Assembly (NCBI GenBank): GCA_039805905.1
Contig: JBDIVM010000009.1
Span: 128,521 to 192,520, forward strand
DNA length: 64,000 nucleotides
DNA from: Thermohalobaculum sp039805905
GTDB taxonomy: Bacteria > Pseudomonadota > Alphaproteobacteria > Rhodobacterales > Rhodobacteraceae
Direction: 5' to 3'
Made by a program: the position numbers and the translations under genes
Notes under the pieces: generated by a model
The model's input: the letters and a program-made list of their open reading frames with translations, nothing else
What the model was told of the DNA's origin: nothing
The model's database searches: none
In this document: positions 17,525 through 25,698 of the stretch, one piece after another
How the letters are laid out: each line of letters begins with the position of its first letter
Numbering within the stretch: the stretch's first letter is position 1

Positions 17525-18346
17525 CTAGACCCGCGGCACGGGCGGTGCGTCGGGTGCGAAGGCCTCCCGGGCGGCGCGCCGTGCGGCCTTGCGGATCGGC
17601 TCATAATCCGCGGCGCCGGCCGGTACCACCCGCTTCGGCAGGCCGGGCACCGCCGGAGCGGCAGCCGCGGCGGTGGCAAGTGCCCGCACGATCGCCGCTG
17701 CAAGCGCATGGTTGCGCGCGGCGGTGATGAAGGGCAGCGCCGGGGCCGCGTCGGTGGTGCCGATCACCGCGAGGCCGCCTGCGGTTTCCGGCTCGTGCCG
17801 GCCGATGAGCGCCCAGACGACCCCGTCGACGGCAGCGAGATCGGCCGCGCCGCCCATGACCATTCGGGCCGAGGCGAGATGGCTGCCGCTCGGGAGCGCG
17901 GCGCCGAAAAACGGATCGCTGGCACCGCCGCTGAGCCTGGCGATGTGGTCGCGCAGCGCGATATGGCCCGAATAGGAGTGCCAGGCGTTGACCGCCACCC
18001 GGCGGCCGCGATGTGCCAGAACGGCTTCCGGGCCGGGCGTGTGCGCATCCTGCCGCCGGACGAGGATGACGGACCTGTAGGTTCCGCCCGCGGCATGCGG
18101 CAGGCGGTAATCCGCCCGGGCGATCACCTGGGCATCGCCGCACATTCCGAGAACGAAAGGCATGCCGCAGGTCTGGCCGACGAGGAGGTCCGGCGCCCGC
18201 CACCCCTCGGAGTAGTCCGCGCAGCGCTCGAGGCGGGGCGGGGCCGCGATCCCCTCGTCCGCGAGGGCCGCCGCAACGGCTTGCCAGAACGCATCGGTCT
18301 CGGCCCGGAGCCCCGGCCAGTCGTACATGGGGAGATCGGCGATCAT
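17525..18346 (-). CDS. PhnD-like binding-domain protein without signal peptide
   Basis: This 273-aa protein resembles phosphate/phosphite/phosphonate ABC transporter substrate-binding (PhnD-type) proteins: DLLVGQTCGMPFVLGM, GRRVAVNAWHSYSGHIALRD and ADLAAVDGVVWALI correspond to the two-lobed binding fold. It has no signal peptide or lipoprotein box, starting MIADLPMYDWPGLRAETDAFW, so it is predicted to be cytoplasmic. No ABC permease or ATPase of that system is adjacent. Its ATG (18344-18346) overlaps the stop of the desaturase gene (ATGA), so the two are translationally coupled. It may act as a ligand-binding sensor or carrier. The family is fairly clear, the role is unknown. Confidence 0.75.
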   Translation of the reverse strand: MIADLPMYDWPGLRAETDAFWQAVAAALADEGIAAPPRLERCADYSEGWRAPDLLVGQTCGMPFVLGMCGDAQVIARADYRLPHAAGGTYRSVILVRRQDAHTPGPEAVLAHRGRRVAVNAWHSYSGHIALRDHIARLSGGASDPFFGAALPSGSHLASARMVMGGAADLAAVDGVVWALIGRHEPETAGGLAVIGTTDAAPALPFITAARNHALAAAIVRALATAAAAAPAVPGLPKRVVPAGAADYEPIRKAARRAAREAFAPDAPPVPRV

Positions 18347-19284
18347 CCGCCGCCGGATCCCGCAAGGCGCCGGTTCAGCGGATGCACCACCGGCTCGCGG
18401 CCTCGCACCAGCCAGCGCCGCACCACCTCGCGATACCCATGGACGAGGTAGCCGCCATTGTCGGCGAGGTACCGCTCGCGCTCGGCCCGGTACAGGGCGG
18501 GAAGCCGATACCAGGCGACGCCCGGGCGCTCGTGATGCACGCGGTGCAGGTTGTTGTTGAGGAAGAGCAGCGCGAAGAACCGTCCGGCCTCGACCACCGC
18601 GGTGCGCCGTTTCGGATCGGCATTGGCGCGGTGCTCGATGAAGCTCCGGACCATGATCAGCGAGATGCCGGGATAGGCGGCAAACAGCATATAGAGCCAG
18701 ACCGGCACGCCCATGGCCCAGATGAACGGGATCGCGAGCACAAGCCCCGCCCCGTGGTGCGCCCAGGCACTGCGCACTGCGCGGTCTCCACCGAGCGCCG
18801 CGCGGAGTTCGGAGCGCCAGAAGCCGCCGAGCGCCAGGGCCGGGCCGATCACCATGCGTCCGGCAAAGGTCGCGTTGAAGCCGAGCAGCCTCCGCATGAC
18901 CGGTCCGAGGCGCGCATAGTCCGCTTCCGCCATGTAGAAGCTCTCCGGGTCGTCATAGGGATCGGTCAGCCGGATATCGTGGTGATGGCGCAGATGCAGG
19001 TCGCGAAACCTGCGGTAGGGGATGTAGAGACCGACCGGGAGCCAGACCAGGGCCTCGTTCAGCGCCGCGCTCCGGGTGGGATGGCCGTGCAGCACCTCGT
19101 GCTGCAGCGACGAATGAAAGGCGACGGCGATCGCCATGGGGACAAACGCGGCCATCCCGGCGAAACCGTAGGCCGCCATGGCGAACACCCAGGCGAGGTA
19201 GCACCCCGCGAGCGCGAGCCATGTCTGCCACTCGGCAAGCAACCGGCGCTCCTGCGCGCGGCTTGCTCCCCTGTGCATGTCCAT
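18343..19284 (-). CDS. Membrane fatty-acid desaturase-family protein
   Basis: This 313-aa integral membrane diiron protein shows three histidine boxes: LQHEVLHGH (about residues 63-71), HLRHHHD (about 100-106) and HRVHHERP (about 248-255). Hydrophobic segments lie between them, as in fatty-acid desaturases and related hydroxylases. It would introduce a double bond or hydroxyl into an acyl chain at the inner membrane. The frame runs open for over a thousand codons upstream on this strand, but that part is the antisense of the DUF4261 and helicase genes. ATG at 19282-19284 gives a normal N-terminus just before the first membrane helix. It is coupled to the PhnD-like gene. Confidence 0.85.
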   Translation of the reverse strand: MDMHRGASRAQERRLLAEWQTWLALAGCYLAWVFAMAAYGFAGMAAFVPMAIAVAFHSSLQHEVLHGHPTRSAALNEALVWLPVGLYIPYRRFRDLHLRHHHDIRLTDPYDDPESFYMAEADYARLGPVMRRLLGFNATFAGRMVIGPALALGGFWRSELRAALGGDRAVRSAWAHHGAGLVLAIPFIWAMGVPVWLYMLFAAYPGISLIMVRSFIEHRANADPKRRTAVVEAGRFFALLFLNNNLHRVHHERPGVAWYRLPALYRAERERYLADNGGYLVHGYREVVRRWLVRGREPVVHPLNRRLAGSGGG

Positions 19285-19332
19285 GTATCCCGGTAGGTGA
19301 TCACAATTCCACCCAGCAGTTAAGTGAAACCG

Positions 19333-19370
19333 GCGGATCACGCAAGTGTCGTCACTCCTGAATGATCCGC
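19333..19370. repeat. Inverted repeat between divergent desaturase and DUF4261 genes
   Basis: GCGGATCA (19333-19340) and TGATCCGC (19363-19370) are perfect 8-bp inverted arms 22 bases apart in the 90-bp divergent promoter region. The downstream arm is 5 bp before the DUF4261 start codon. A shared operator is possible. Confidence 0.35.
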
Positions 19371-19374
19371 GTCG

Positions 19375-20187
19375 ATGAGCGATCTCGGACTGATGTGCAT
19401 CCTGGCGCTGGAAGCGCCCGCGGAGCTTGACGGGCCCGCCGTCCGGGCCGCTCTCGCCCGGACGGCGCCGCACTCCGGCATCGCCGTCGAGAGCCGCATC
19501 GGCGAGGCCGGAGAGCGTGGACTGTTCGTCGCCATCGACCGCCAGGAGTTCGCGGCGGTGCCGCTCGCCAGGCGGATCCCCGATCCGCAACTCGCATCGG
19601 CGATCGAGCGCTCCGTGTTCTGGCGCGGCCGCCGCAAGGCGATGAAGGCGCACCGCGCCATGATCGCGATCGCGGCGTCGGAACTGGCGAGCGGGCATGG
19701 GTTCGTGCGCGCCCAGGCGGTGGCGCTGACGCGGCTCGCGGCCGCGGTCGCGGAAACCCTGCCGGTGCTGGCGCTTCACTGGCCGTCGGCCGAGACGCTG
19801 GCTCCGCCGGGCCGGCTCGCCAGGGCAGTGGCCGAGATCCAGTCGGGAAGCTGGCCGATCGACATCTGGATCGGCTTCGCCGTGCTGAGATTCGTCGGTG
19901 ACACGGCTGGCGATCTCGCCGGAGCACGCACTTCGGGCGCACTCGGATATTTCGGGTGCGAGATCGACATCGCACCCTTTGCCACCGACGATTTCGGGCT
20001 CCCGATGCGCATGCTGGTCAGCGGCACCGGGTATCTGATGACCCATGGCGATCATCTGCGGCCGGGCGAGCGCCTGAGCCTGCCCGACGGGAGCGAGATG
20101 GTCTGCGAACGCGTTGCGCCGGCTGGCGGCGAGCCCGCACTGATCCGGCTCCGGCCAGCGCCGCCGCGCGATCCGGGGGCGGACTGA
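19375..20187 (+). CDS. DUF4261 domain-containing protein
   Basis: This 270-aa protein matches the pattern of DUF4261 proteins: an N-terminal alpha/beta part (residues 10-75), a middle KAHRAMIAIAA segment near 95, the conserved LALHWPSAETL near 135 and IDIWIGFAVLRF near 165. The function of the family is unknown. No signal peptide or membrane helix is seen. It starts at ATG 19375 and is followed 9 bp later by the Lhr-like helicase, so the two are probably co-transcribed. An internal Met seven codons in (MCILALEAPAE) is another possible start. Confidence 0.65.
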   Translation: MSDLGLMCILALEAPAELDGPAVRAALARTAPHSGIAVESRIGEAGERGLFVAIDRQEFAAVPLARRIPDPQLASAIERSVFWRGRRKAMKAHRAMIAIAASELASGHGFVRAQAVALTRLAAAVAETLPVLALHWPSAETLAPPGRLARAVAEIQSGSWPIDIWIGFAVLRFVGDTAGDLAGARTSGALGYFGCEIDIAPFATDDFGLPMRMLVSGTGYLMTHGDHLRPGERLSLPDGSEMVCERVAPAGGEPALIRLRPAPPRDPGAD

Positions 20188-20196
20188 GGCGCGCGC

Positions 20197-22596
20197 ATGG
20201 CCACCCTGCCTGCGCTCTTCGCCGACTGGTTCGCTGCCCGCGGCTGGCGACCATACCCCCACCAGCTCGAGCTGCTCGCCTGCCGTGCCCGCGCGGCGAT
20301 GCTGATCGCACCGACCGGGGCGGGCAAGACGCTGGCTGGCTTCCTGCCCTCGCTGGTCGACCTCGCCTCCACCGCCGGCAGCGGACTCCACACGCTCTAC
20401 GTCTCGCCGCTCAAGGCGCTCACCGCCGATATCGGACGCAACCTGCGTGCGCCGGTGGCGGGGATGGGCCTCGCGCTCCGGATCGAGGACCGAACCGGCG
20501 ACACACCGCCGTCGCAGCGCCGCCGCCAGCGCGCCGACCCGCCGCACTTCCTGCTGACGACGCCCGAGAGCCTCGCCCTCTTGCTGAGCCAGGAGGAGGC
20601 GCCGAGACTCTTTGCCGGGCTCGGCCGCGTCGTCGTGGACGAGGTGCATGCGCTGGCGGGCACGAAGCGCGGCGACCAGCTTGCGCTCTGCCTCGCCCGG
20701 CTGGGATCGCTGGCGCCCGGCTACCGGATCGCCGCGCTCTCGGCGACGGTCGAGGATCCCGCCGCCTATGCGGCGTGGCTGGCGCCCGGCGGCTGCGCCG
20801 TCCTGCACGCAGATCCGGGCTCGGAGCCCGACATCTCGATTCTCGAGGATGCCGGCGACCCGCCCTGGGCCGGCATGGGCGGCCGCTATGCGGCCGGCGC
20901 GGTGATGGAGCTGATCCGCGCCCACCACACGACCATCGTCTTCATCAACACTCGCGCCCAGGCCGAGCTGTTCTTCCGCGCCCTGTGGGAGGCCAATGAG
21001 GAAGGGCTGACGATCGGTCTCCACCACGGCTCTCTGGCGCTCGAGGCGCGCAAGCGCGTCGAGGCGGCGATGGCCGCCGGCAGCCTGCGCGCCGTGGTGG
21101 CGACGAGTTCGCTCGATCTCGGGCTCGACTGGGGCGACGTGGATCTGGTGATTCAGGTCGGTGCGCCCAAGGCGGTGAAGCGCCTCGTGCAGCGGATCGG
21201 GCGGGCAAACCACCGCTACGACGCGCCCTCGAAGGCAGTGCTGGTTCCGGCGAACCGGTTCGAGGTACTGGAATGTCACGCGGCGCTCGGGGCGGTGCGG
21301 GCGCATGAGCTCGACGGCGAGGGCCTGCCGGCGGGCGGGCTCGACGTGCTCTGCCAGCACCTGCTGCTGACCGCCTGCGCCGGACCCTTCGACGCCGACG
21401 CGGCCTTCGCCGAGGCCCGGCGCGCCGGCCCCTACCGCGATCTTGCGCGCAGCGATTTCGACGCCTGCCTCGATTTCTGCGCCACCGGCGGCTACGCGCT
21501 CCGTGCCTATGACCGCTGGCGCCGGCTGATGCAGGGAGCGGACGGGCGGTGGCGGCTGCGCGATCCGCGCGGCGCCCGGCGGCTCAGGATGAACGCCGGG
21601 ACGATCATCGACACCGAGACGCTGGGAGTGCGCATGGGCCGGCGCGGCGGCCCGAAGCTCGGCGAGGTCGAGGAAGCCTTCGCCGCCTCGCTGACACCGG
21701 GCGACAGCTTCCTGATCGGCGGCCAGGTGGTGCAGTTCGACGCGCTGCGCGAGCTGACGCTCCAGGTCAGCCCGGCGCCCGGCCGCGAGCCGAAGATCGC
21801 GGTATTCTCGGGCACCAAGCTCGCCACCTCGACCGAGCTGTCGGCCCGCGTGGTCGCGATCCTGTCCGACCCGGCGCGCTGGGCGCCGCTGCCGCCGCCG
21901 GTGCGCGACTGGCTCGACCTGCAGCAGCAATATTCCCGTCTGCCCGAACCGGGACGGCTCCTGGTCGAGACCTTCCCGCGCGCGGACAGGCACTTCCTCG
22001 CGGTCTATGCCTTCGCCGGACGGAACGCCAACCAGACGCTGGGCCTGCTGCTCTCGAAGCGGATGGAGGCGGCGGGGCTGGCGCCGGCCGGCTTCGTCGC
22101 GACCGACTACGCGGTGCTGCTGTGGAGCCTTCACCCGGCATCCCGTCCGGCCGCACTGCTCGACCCCGCCGGGCTCCATGCCGGGCTCGAGGACTGGCTC
22201 GCCGGCAATGCGGTGATGAAGCGGACCTTCCGCAGCGTCGCGACCGTATCCGGGCTGATCGAGCGCCGGCTGCCGGGGCTCAGGAAGACCGGGCGGCAGG
22301 CGACGTTCTCGTCCGACATCCTCTACGACACGCTGCGGCGCCACGATCCGGACCACCTGATGCTCAGGATCACGCGGATCGAGGCGATGCGCGGCCTCGT
22401 CGACTTCGGCCGCATCGCAGCGATGCTGGCCCGGATCGGGGGCCGGATCGACCATGTTGCTGCCCGGCGCGTGACTCCGCTCGCCGCGCCGATGCTGCTC
22501 GAGGTCGGCAAGGTGCCGATCGCCGGCGGCAGTGCCGAAGCCGCCATCCTCGCCGACGAGGCCGCGCTCGAGGCCGAGATCAGGGCACACGCGTGA
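20197..22596 (+). CDS. Lhr-like DEXH-box helicase (ligase-associated DNA damage response type)
   Basis: This 799-aa superfamily 2 helicase has Walker A APTGAGKT at 38-45, a DEVH box near residue 148, SALSATV (motif III), TIVFINTRAQAE (motif IV), TSSLDLGLDWG (motif V) and QRIGRANH (motif VI). A long C-terminal domain typical of Lhr-core helicases follows. This subfamily is usually encoded beside an exonuclease, an ATP-dependent DNA ligase and a PdeM-like phosphoesterase in a DNA-repair cassette. None of those is next to it here, only DUF4261 upstream. At 799 aa it is full length for the ligase-associated type. Confidence 0.9.
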   Translation: MATLPALFADWFAARGWRPYPHQLELLACRARAAMLIAPTGAGKTLAGFLPSLVDLASTAGSGLHTLYVSPLKALTADIGRNLRAPVAGMGLALRIEDRTGDTPPSQRRRQRADPPHFLLTTPESLALLLSQEEAPRLFAGLGRVVVDEVHALAGTKRGDQLALCLARLGSLAPGYRIAALSATVEDPAAYAAWLAPGGCAVLHADPGSEPDISILEDAGDPPWAGMGGRYAAGAVMELIRAHHTTIVFINTRAQAELFFRALWEANEEGLTIGLHHGSLALEARKRVEAAMAAGSLRAVVATSSLDLGLDWGDVDLVIQVGAPKAVKRLVQRIGRANHRYDAPSKAVLVPANRFEVLECHAALGAVRAHELDGEGLPAGGLDVLCQHLLLTACAGPFDADAAFAEARRAGPYRDLARSDFDACLDFCATGGYALRAYDRWRRLMQGADGRWRLRDPRGARRLRMNAGTIIDTETLGVRMGRRGGPKLGEVEEAFAASLTPGDSFLIGGQVVQFDALRELTLQVSPAPGREPKIAVFSGTKLATSTELSARVVAILSDPARWAPLPPPVRDWLDLQQQYSRLPEPGRLLVETFPRADRHFLAVYAFAGRNANQTLGLLLSKRMEAAGLAPAGFVATDYAVLLWSLHPASRPAALLDPAGLHAGLEDWLAGNAVMKRTFRSVATVSGLIERRLPGLRKTGRQATFSSDILYDTLRRHDPDHLMLRITRIEAMRGLVDFGRIAAMLARIGGRIDHVAARRVTPLAAPMLLEVGKVPIAGGSAEAAILADEAALEAEIRAHA

Positions 22597-22680
22597 TCGC
22601 GGCGCCCGGATCTCAATGCCGTTGTGCGGTCCCGGCCCCGGGGACTATGATCGCGGCGAAATCCGGTCGGGTGACGCCCC

Positions 22681-23481
22681 ATGCCGTTCCAGAAGATCGC
22701 CGCCGAGAAGATCTCGGGCGCCGTTGTCCGGCAGATCGAAAGCCTGATCCTGCAGGGCGTTCTGCGGCCAGGCGACCGGCTGCCCTCCGAGAGGGAACTC
22801 TCCGAGACGATGGAGGTCTCGCGCCCCACCCTGCGCGAGGCGCTGGCCGATCTCGAGCGGCGCGGGCTGATCGCCACCCGGCCCGGCGGCGGCACCTTCG
22901 TCGCCGAGGTGCTGGGCTCGGCCTTCGCGCTACCGCTCATCGAGCTCTTTGCGACGCACGACAGCGCGCTTTTCGACTACATCGCCTTCCGTCGCGACCT
23001 CGAGGGGCTGGCGGCCGAGCGGGCCGCGCTGAACGCGACCGGGGCCGATCTCGAGACCGTCGACAGCGTGTTCCGCCGCATGGAGGAGGCCGCGCGCAAG
23101 CGCAAGCCCGACGAGGAAGCGGCAATCGACGCCGAATTCCACATGACCATCGTCGAGGCGGCGCACAACGTGGTCATGCTGCACATGATGCGCTCGATCT
23201 ATGATCTCCTCGTGCAGGGCGTGTTCTACAACCGCGCGGTCATCTATTCGCTGCGCGAGCGGCGCACGAAGCTCCTCGACCAGCACCGGGCGATCCGCGA
23301 CGCGGTGCTCGGGCGCGATCCGAAGGCGGCGCGGCGCGCGGTCGAGGACCACATGGACTTCGTCGCCGAGGCGCTGCGCGAGGCGAGCCTGATGCGGACC
23401 CGCGAGCAGGTCGCGGCACTGCGCCGCCGCCACGAGCAGATTCGCGCCCGGAAGCCCCGGGCGAGAAAGACGGAGGCGTAG
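22681..23481 (+). CDS. FadR/GntR-family transcriptional regulator (FCD ligand domain)
   Basis: This 266-aa regulator has an N-terminal GntR winged helix (residues 10-78) with the recognition segment SRPTLREALADLERRGLIATRPGGGTF. An all-helical FCD ligand domain (about 95-240) carries metal/ligand residues in FHMTIVEAAHN and in the C-terminal HRAIRDAV...HMDF. It resembles PdhR/LldR-type repressors that sense small carboxylates. It stands between the helicase and a GFA protein, with 84 bp of upstream sequence. It may also control the soeABC operon 1 kb away or unlinked genes. No operator could be assigned. Confidence 0.88.
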   Translation: MPFQKIAAEKISGAVVRQIESLILQGVLRPGDRLPSERELSETMEVSRPTLREALADLERRGLIATRPGGGTFVAEVLGSAFALPLIELFATHDSALFDYIAFRRDLEGLAAERAALNATGADLETVDSVFRRMEEAARKRKPDEEAAIDAEFHMTIVEAAHNVVMLHMMRSIYDLLVQGVFYNRAVIYSLRERRTKLLDQHRAIRDAVLGRDPKAARRAVEDHMDFVAEALREASLMRTREQVAALRRRHEQIRARKPRARKTEA

Positions 23482-23517
23482 GGGTCTGTACGGTCGGTAA
23501 GGCGAAGGGGGATTGCG

Positions 23518-23958
23518 ATGAGGGTCGACGGAGGCTGTCACTGCGGGGCAATCCGCTACGAGGCGGAACTGGACCCCGGCAAGGTCATCATCTGCCACTG
23601 CACCGACTGCCAGACATTGTCGGGATCAGCGTTCCGCACGGTGGTTCAGGCGAGGCCGGGGACGTTCAGGCTGCTGGCCGGGAAGCTCAAGGTCTACGTC
23701 AAGACCGGAGAGAGCGGAAACCGGCGCGAGCAGACCTTCTGCCCGGACTGTGGCTCTCCCATCTACTCCGCCCCGATCGGCGGGGATGGCCGGGCGGTTG
23801 CGTTGCGTGTGGGCAGCATCCGCCAGCGCGACCGTCTGGTTCCGAGCGATCAATATTGGGGCCGCTCGGCTCAAGGATGGCTCGCAGACCTTGCCGCCAT
23901 TCCACGTCGCGACACGCAGCCGGGTTTTGACCCGGACGGGAGAGTCGGCGACTCCTGA
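23518..23958 (+). CDS. GFA-family (glutathione-dependent formaldehyde-activating type) zinc protein
   Basis: This 146-aa protein has the zinc-binding cysteine pattern of the GFA fold: GGCHCGAIRYEA at 6-17, CHCTDCQTLSG at 26-36 and CPDCGSPIY near 75-83. Founding members promote formaldehyde-glutathione adduct formation, but most homologues have no proven activity. It lies 36 bp downstream of the FadR-type regulator on the same strand and converges with soeC. Any link to formaldehyde released by the demethylation operon at 30-40 kb is only suggestive. Confidence 0.85.
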   Translation: MRVDGGCHCGAIRYEAELDPGKVIICHCTDCQTLSGSAFRTVVQARPGTFRLLAGKLKVYVKTGESGNRREQTFCPDCGSPIYSAPIGGDGRAVALRVGSIRQRDRLVPSDQYWGRSAQGWLADLAAIPRRDTQPGFDPDGRVGDS

Positions 23959-24034
23959 TGCCGGCGGGCGCGGCCGCGCGACTGACGGACCGCCTGGGAG
24001 CGGGCAATCACACTCTCGGCGTGCCGCAGATGCC

Positions 24035-24946
24035 TCAGCGCCGCCCGTAATAGAGCGCCTGCACGTGCTCGGCCTCGGCGAAGAACAGCCAGCGCAGCGC
24101 CAGCATGCCGGCCACATGGGCGATGAGCGCGATAACCATCAGCCAGCTTCCGAGCGCGAGCGCCAGCAGCGTCAGCGCCAGGGGCGCGAGATAACCCAGC
24201 ACCGCGCCGAGGCGGCGGAGCTCGAAGGCGCGCCTGCGCGCGACCTGATAGGCCATCTCGCGCAGCAGGTAGTTCGAGCCCGTGTGCGGCGCCTCGAGGA
24301 GCCGGACCCGGCCCATGAAGCCGAGGCCGGTGGCGGTCTCCATGGTCGAGCCCTGCGCGCCGCGCCGCGCCCCGGCGGCTTCCGTCTGCCACCAGACGGC
24401 GATCCCGGCCGCCGCCAGCAGCGCGAGCGCGGTCCAGCCCGCCGGGGCCGGGGCACCGGTCAGCCCGGCCGCGGCACCGGCACCCAGCAGGCCCCCGGCC
24501 AGGCCGGCCGCGAGGAACATCGCAGCTGTCGGGGTGGCGCGCCAGCGCGGCACGGTGCGCAGCTGCGCATAGATCATCGCGGTGGCGTAGATCGTGCCGC
24601 TGGCCAAACCGGCGGCGATCAGCCCCAGCCCCCAGAAACGCGCGCCGGCGAAACACCAGAGCGCGGCGTAGAGCCCGAACGCCGCCATCGCCGCCAGCAT
24701 CAGGCAGGCCTCGCGCGAGAGCCAGGACGAGCGCCACTGGCTGAAGGCCAGCCGCGCATTTTCGCGCCGGCCGAGATGGCCGACCGAGCAGACCCCGCCT
24801 GCGCCCGTCAGCGCGAGCGCCAGCGCCGAGGCGACCCAGGGATAGGCGCCGCCGTCCGGACCGAGGCCCAGCCCCAGCCAGGTCATCATGCCGAGGCCGA
24901 GGCCGGTCAGCACGGTGAAGAAGATGATCGACGGCGCGGGATGCAT
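24035..24946 (-). CDS. soeC: SoeC-like membrane anchor of sulfite dehydrogenase (DmsC family)
   Basis: This 303-aa protein with about eight hydrophobic segments belongs to the DmsC/NrfD-like anchor family. It would hold the SoeAB catalytic dimer on the cytoplasmic face of the inner membrane and pass electrons to quinone. It begins MHPAPSIIFFTVLTG, a typical start for these anchors. Its ATG (24944-24946) shares one base with the stop of the iron-sulfur subunit gene (TGATG). As the third gene of the unit it completes a SoeABC-type sulfite-oxidising complex. The alternative is another DMSO-reductase-family enzyme. No cofactor-binding heme site is evident. Confidence 0.78.
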   Translation of the reverse strand: MHPAPSIIFFTVLTGLGLGMMTWLGLGLGPDGGAYPWVASALALALTGAGGVCSVGHLGRRENARLAFSQWRSSWLSREACLMLAAMAAFGLYAALWCFAGARFWGLGLIAAGLASGTIYATAMIYAQLRTVPRWRATPTAAMFLAAGLAGGLLGAGAAAGLTGAPAPAGWTALALLAAAGIAVWWQTEAAGARRGAQGSTMETATGLGFMGRVRLLEAPHTGSNYLLREMAYQVARRRAFELRRLGAVLGYLAPLALTLLALALGSWLMVIALIAHVAGMLALRWLFFAEAEHVQALYYGRR

Positions 24947-25698
24947 CAGCCGGGCCTTCCGAGCGCGCCGAGCGCGGCATCGAGCCAGCCGAGGAAGCCC
25001 TTCGCCTCGGGGTCGGCCAGCGCGGCCAGCCGCGCCGGCGCGCGCTCGTGCCGGTCGCGCGGGCGGGGCGGCAGGTACTTGTTCACCGGCCGCGTGCCCT
25101 GCTCGGGCATCAGGTCATAGCCGCCGCGTTCAGAGACCAGCTGCGACACCTCGCTGTCGGGGTCGCCGATGTCGCCGAAATGGCGCGCCCCGGCGGGGCA
25201 AGCGCGGACGCAGGCCGGGACGCGGTCCTCCTCCGGCAGGTTCTCGTTGTAGATGCGGTCGATGCAGAGCGTGCATTTCTTCATCACGCCCGCCAGCGGA
25301 TCGAGCTCGCGCGCGCCATAGGGACAGGCCCAGGCGCAGAGGCCGCATCCCATGCAGGCATCCTCGTTCACCAGCACGATGCCGTCCACGGCGCGCTTGT
25401 ACGAGGCGCCAGTCGGGCAGACGGTGACGCAGGGCGCATCCTCGCAATGGAGGCAGGACTTGGGGAAATGCACGATCTGCGCCGGGCCGGTGTCGGGCGT
25501 CACCTCGAAGGTGTGGATGCGGTTCAGCCAGGTGCCTTCGGGCTCGGCCCCGTAGGCGTCGATGTCGGCCAGCGGCGCGCCGTAGCCGCCGGTGTTCCAT
25601 TCCTTGCAATTCACCGCGCAGGCGTGGCAGCCGACGCAGATGTCGAGGTCGATGACGAGGCCGAGCTTGCGGTGGGTGGCTTCCGGAAGGGCCGTCAT
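24946..25698 (-). CDS. soeB: SoeB-like 4Fe-4S ferredoxin subunit
   Basis: This 250-aa electron-transfer subunit has four cysteine groups expected to bind four [4Fe-4S] clusters: CVGCHACAVNC near 20-30, CLHCEDAPCVTVCP near 83-96, CMGCGLCAWACP near 115-126, and CTLC plus CVRACP near 142-168. It relays electrons from SoeA to SoeC. ATG at 25696-25698 was chosen because a GGGGAGGG site lies six bases before it and it overlaps the soeA stop (TGATG). A second ATG two codons upstream (25704) touches the ribosome site. The protein is cytoplasmic, without twin-arginine signal. Confidence 0.82.
   Translation of the reverse strand: MTALPEATHRKLGLVIDLDICVGCHACAVNCKEWNTGGYGAPLADIDAYGAEPEGTWLNRIHTFEVTPDTGPAQIVHFPKSCLHCEDAPCVTVCPTGASYKRAVDGIVLVNEDACMGCGLCAWACPYGARELDPLAGVMKKCTLCIDRIYNENLPEEDRVPACVRACPAGARHFGDIGDPDSEVSQLVSERGGYDLMPEQGTRPVNKYLPPRPRDRHERAPARLAALADPEAKGFLGWLDAALGALGRPG

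Noticed and set aside
18343..22590. A 1415-codon minus-strand open frame that includes the desaturase
   Set aside because: Only the part from 19284 down is a protein with recognisable motifs. The upstream 1100 codons are the antisense of the DUF4261 and helicase genes and have the Arg/Gly/Pro-rich make-up of shadow frames in GC-rich DNA.
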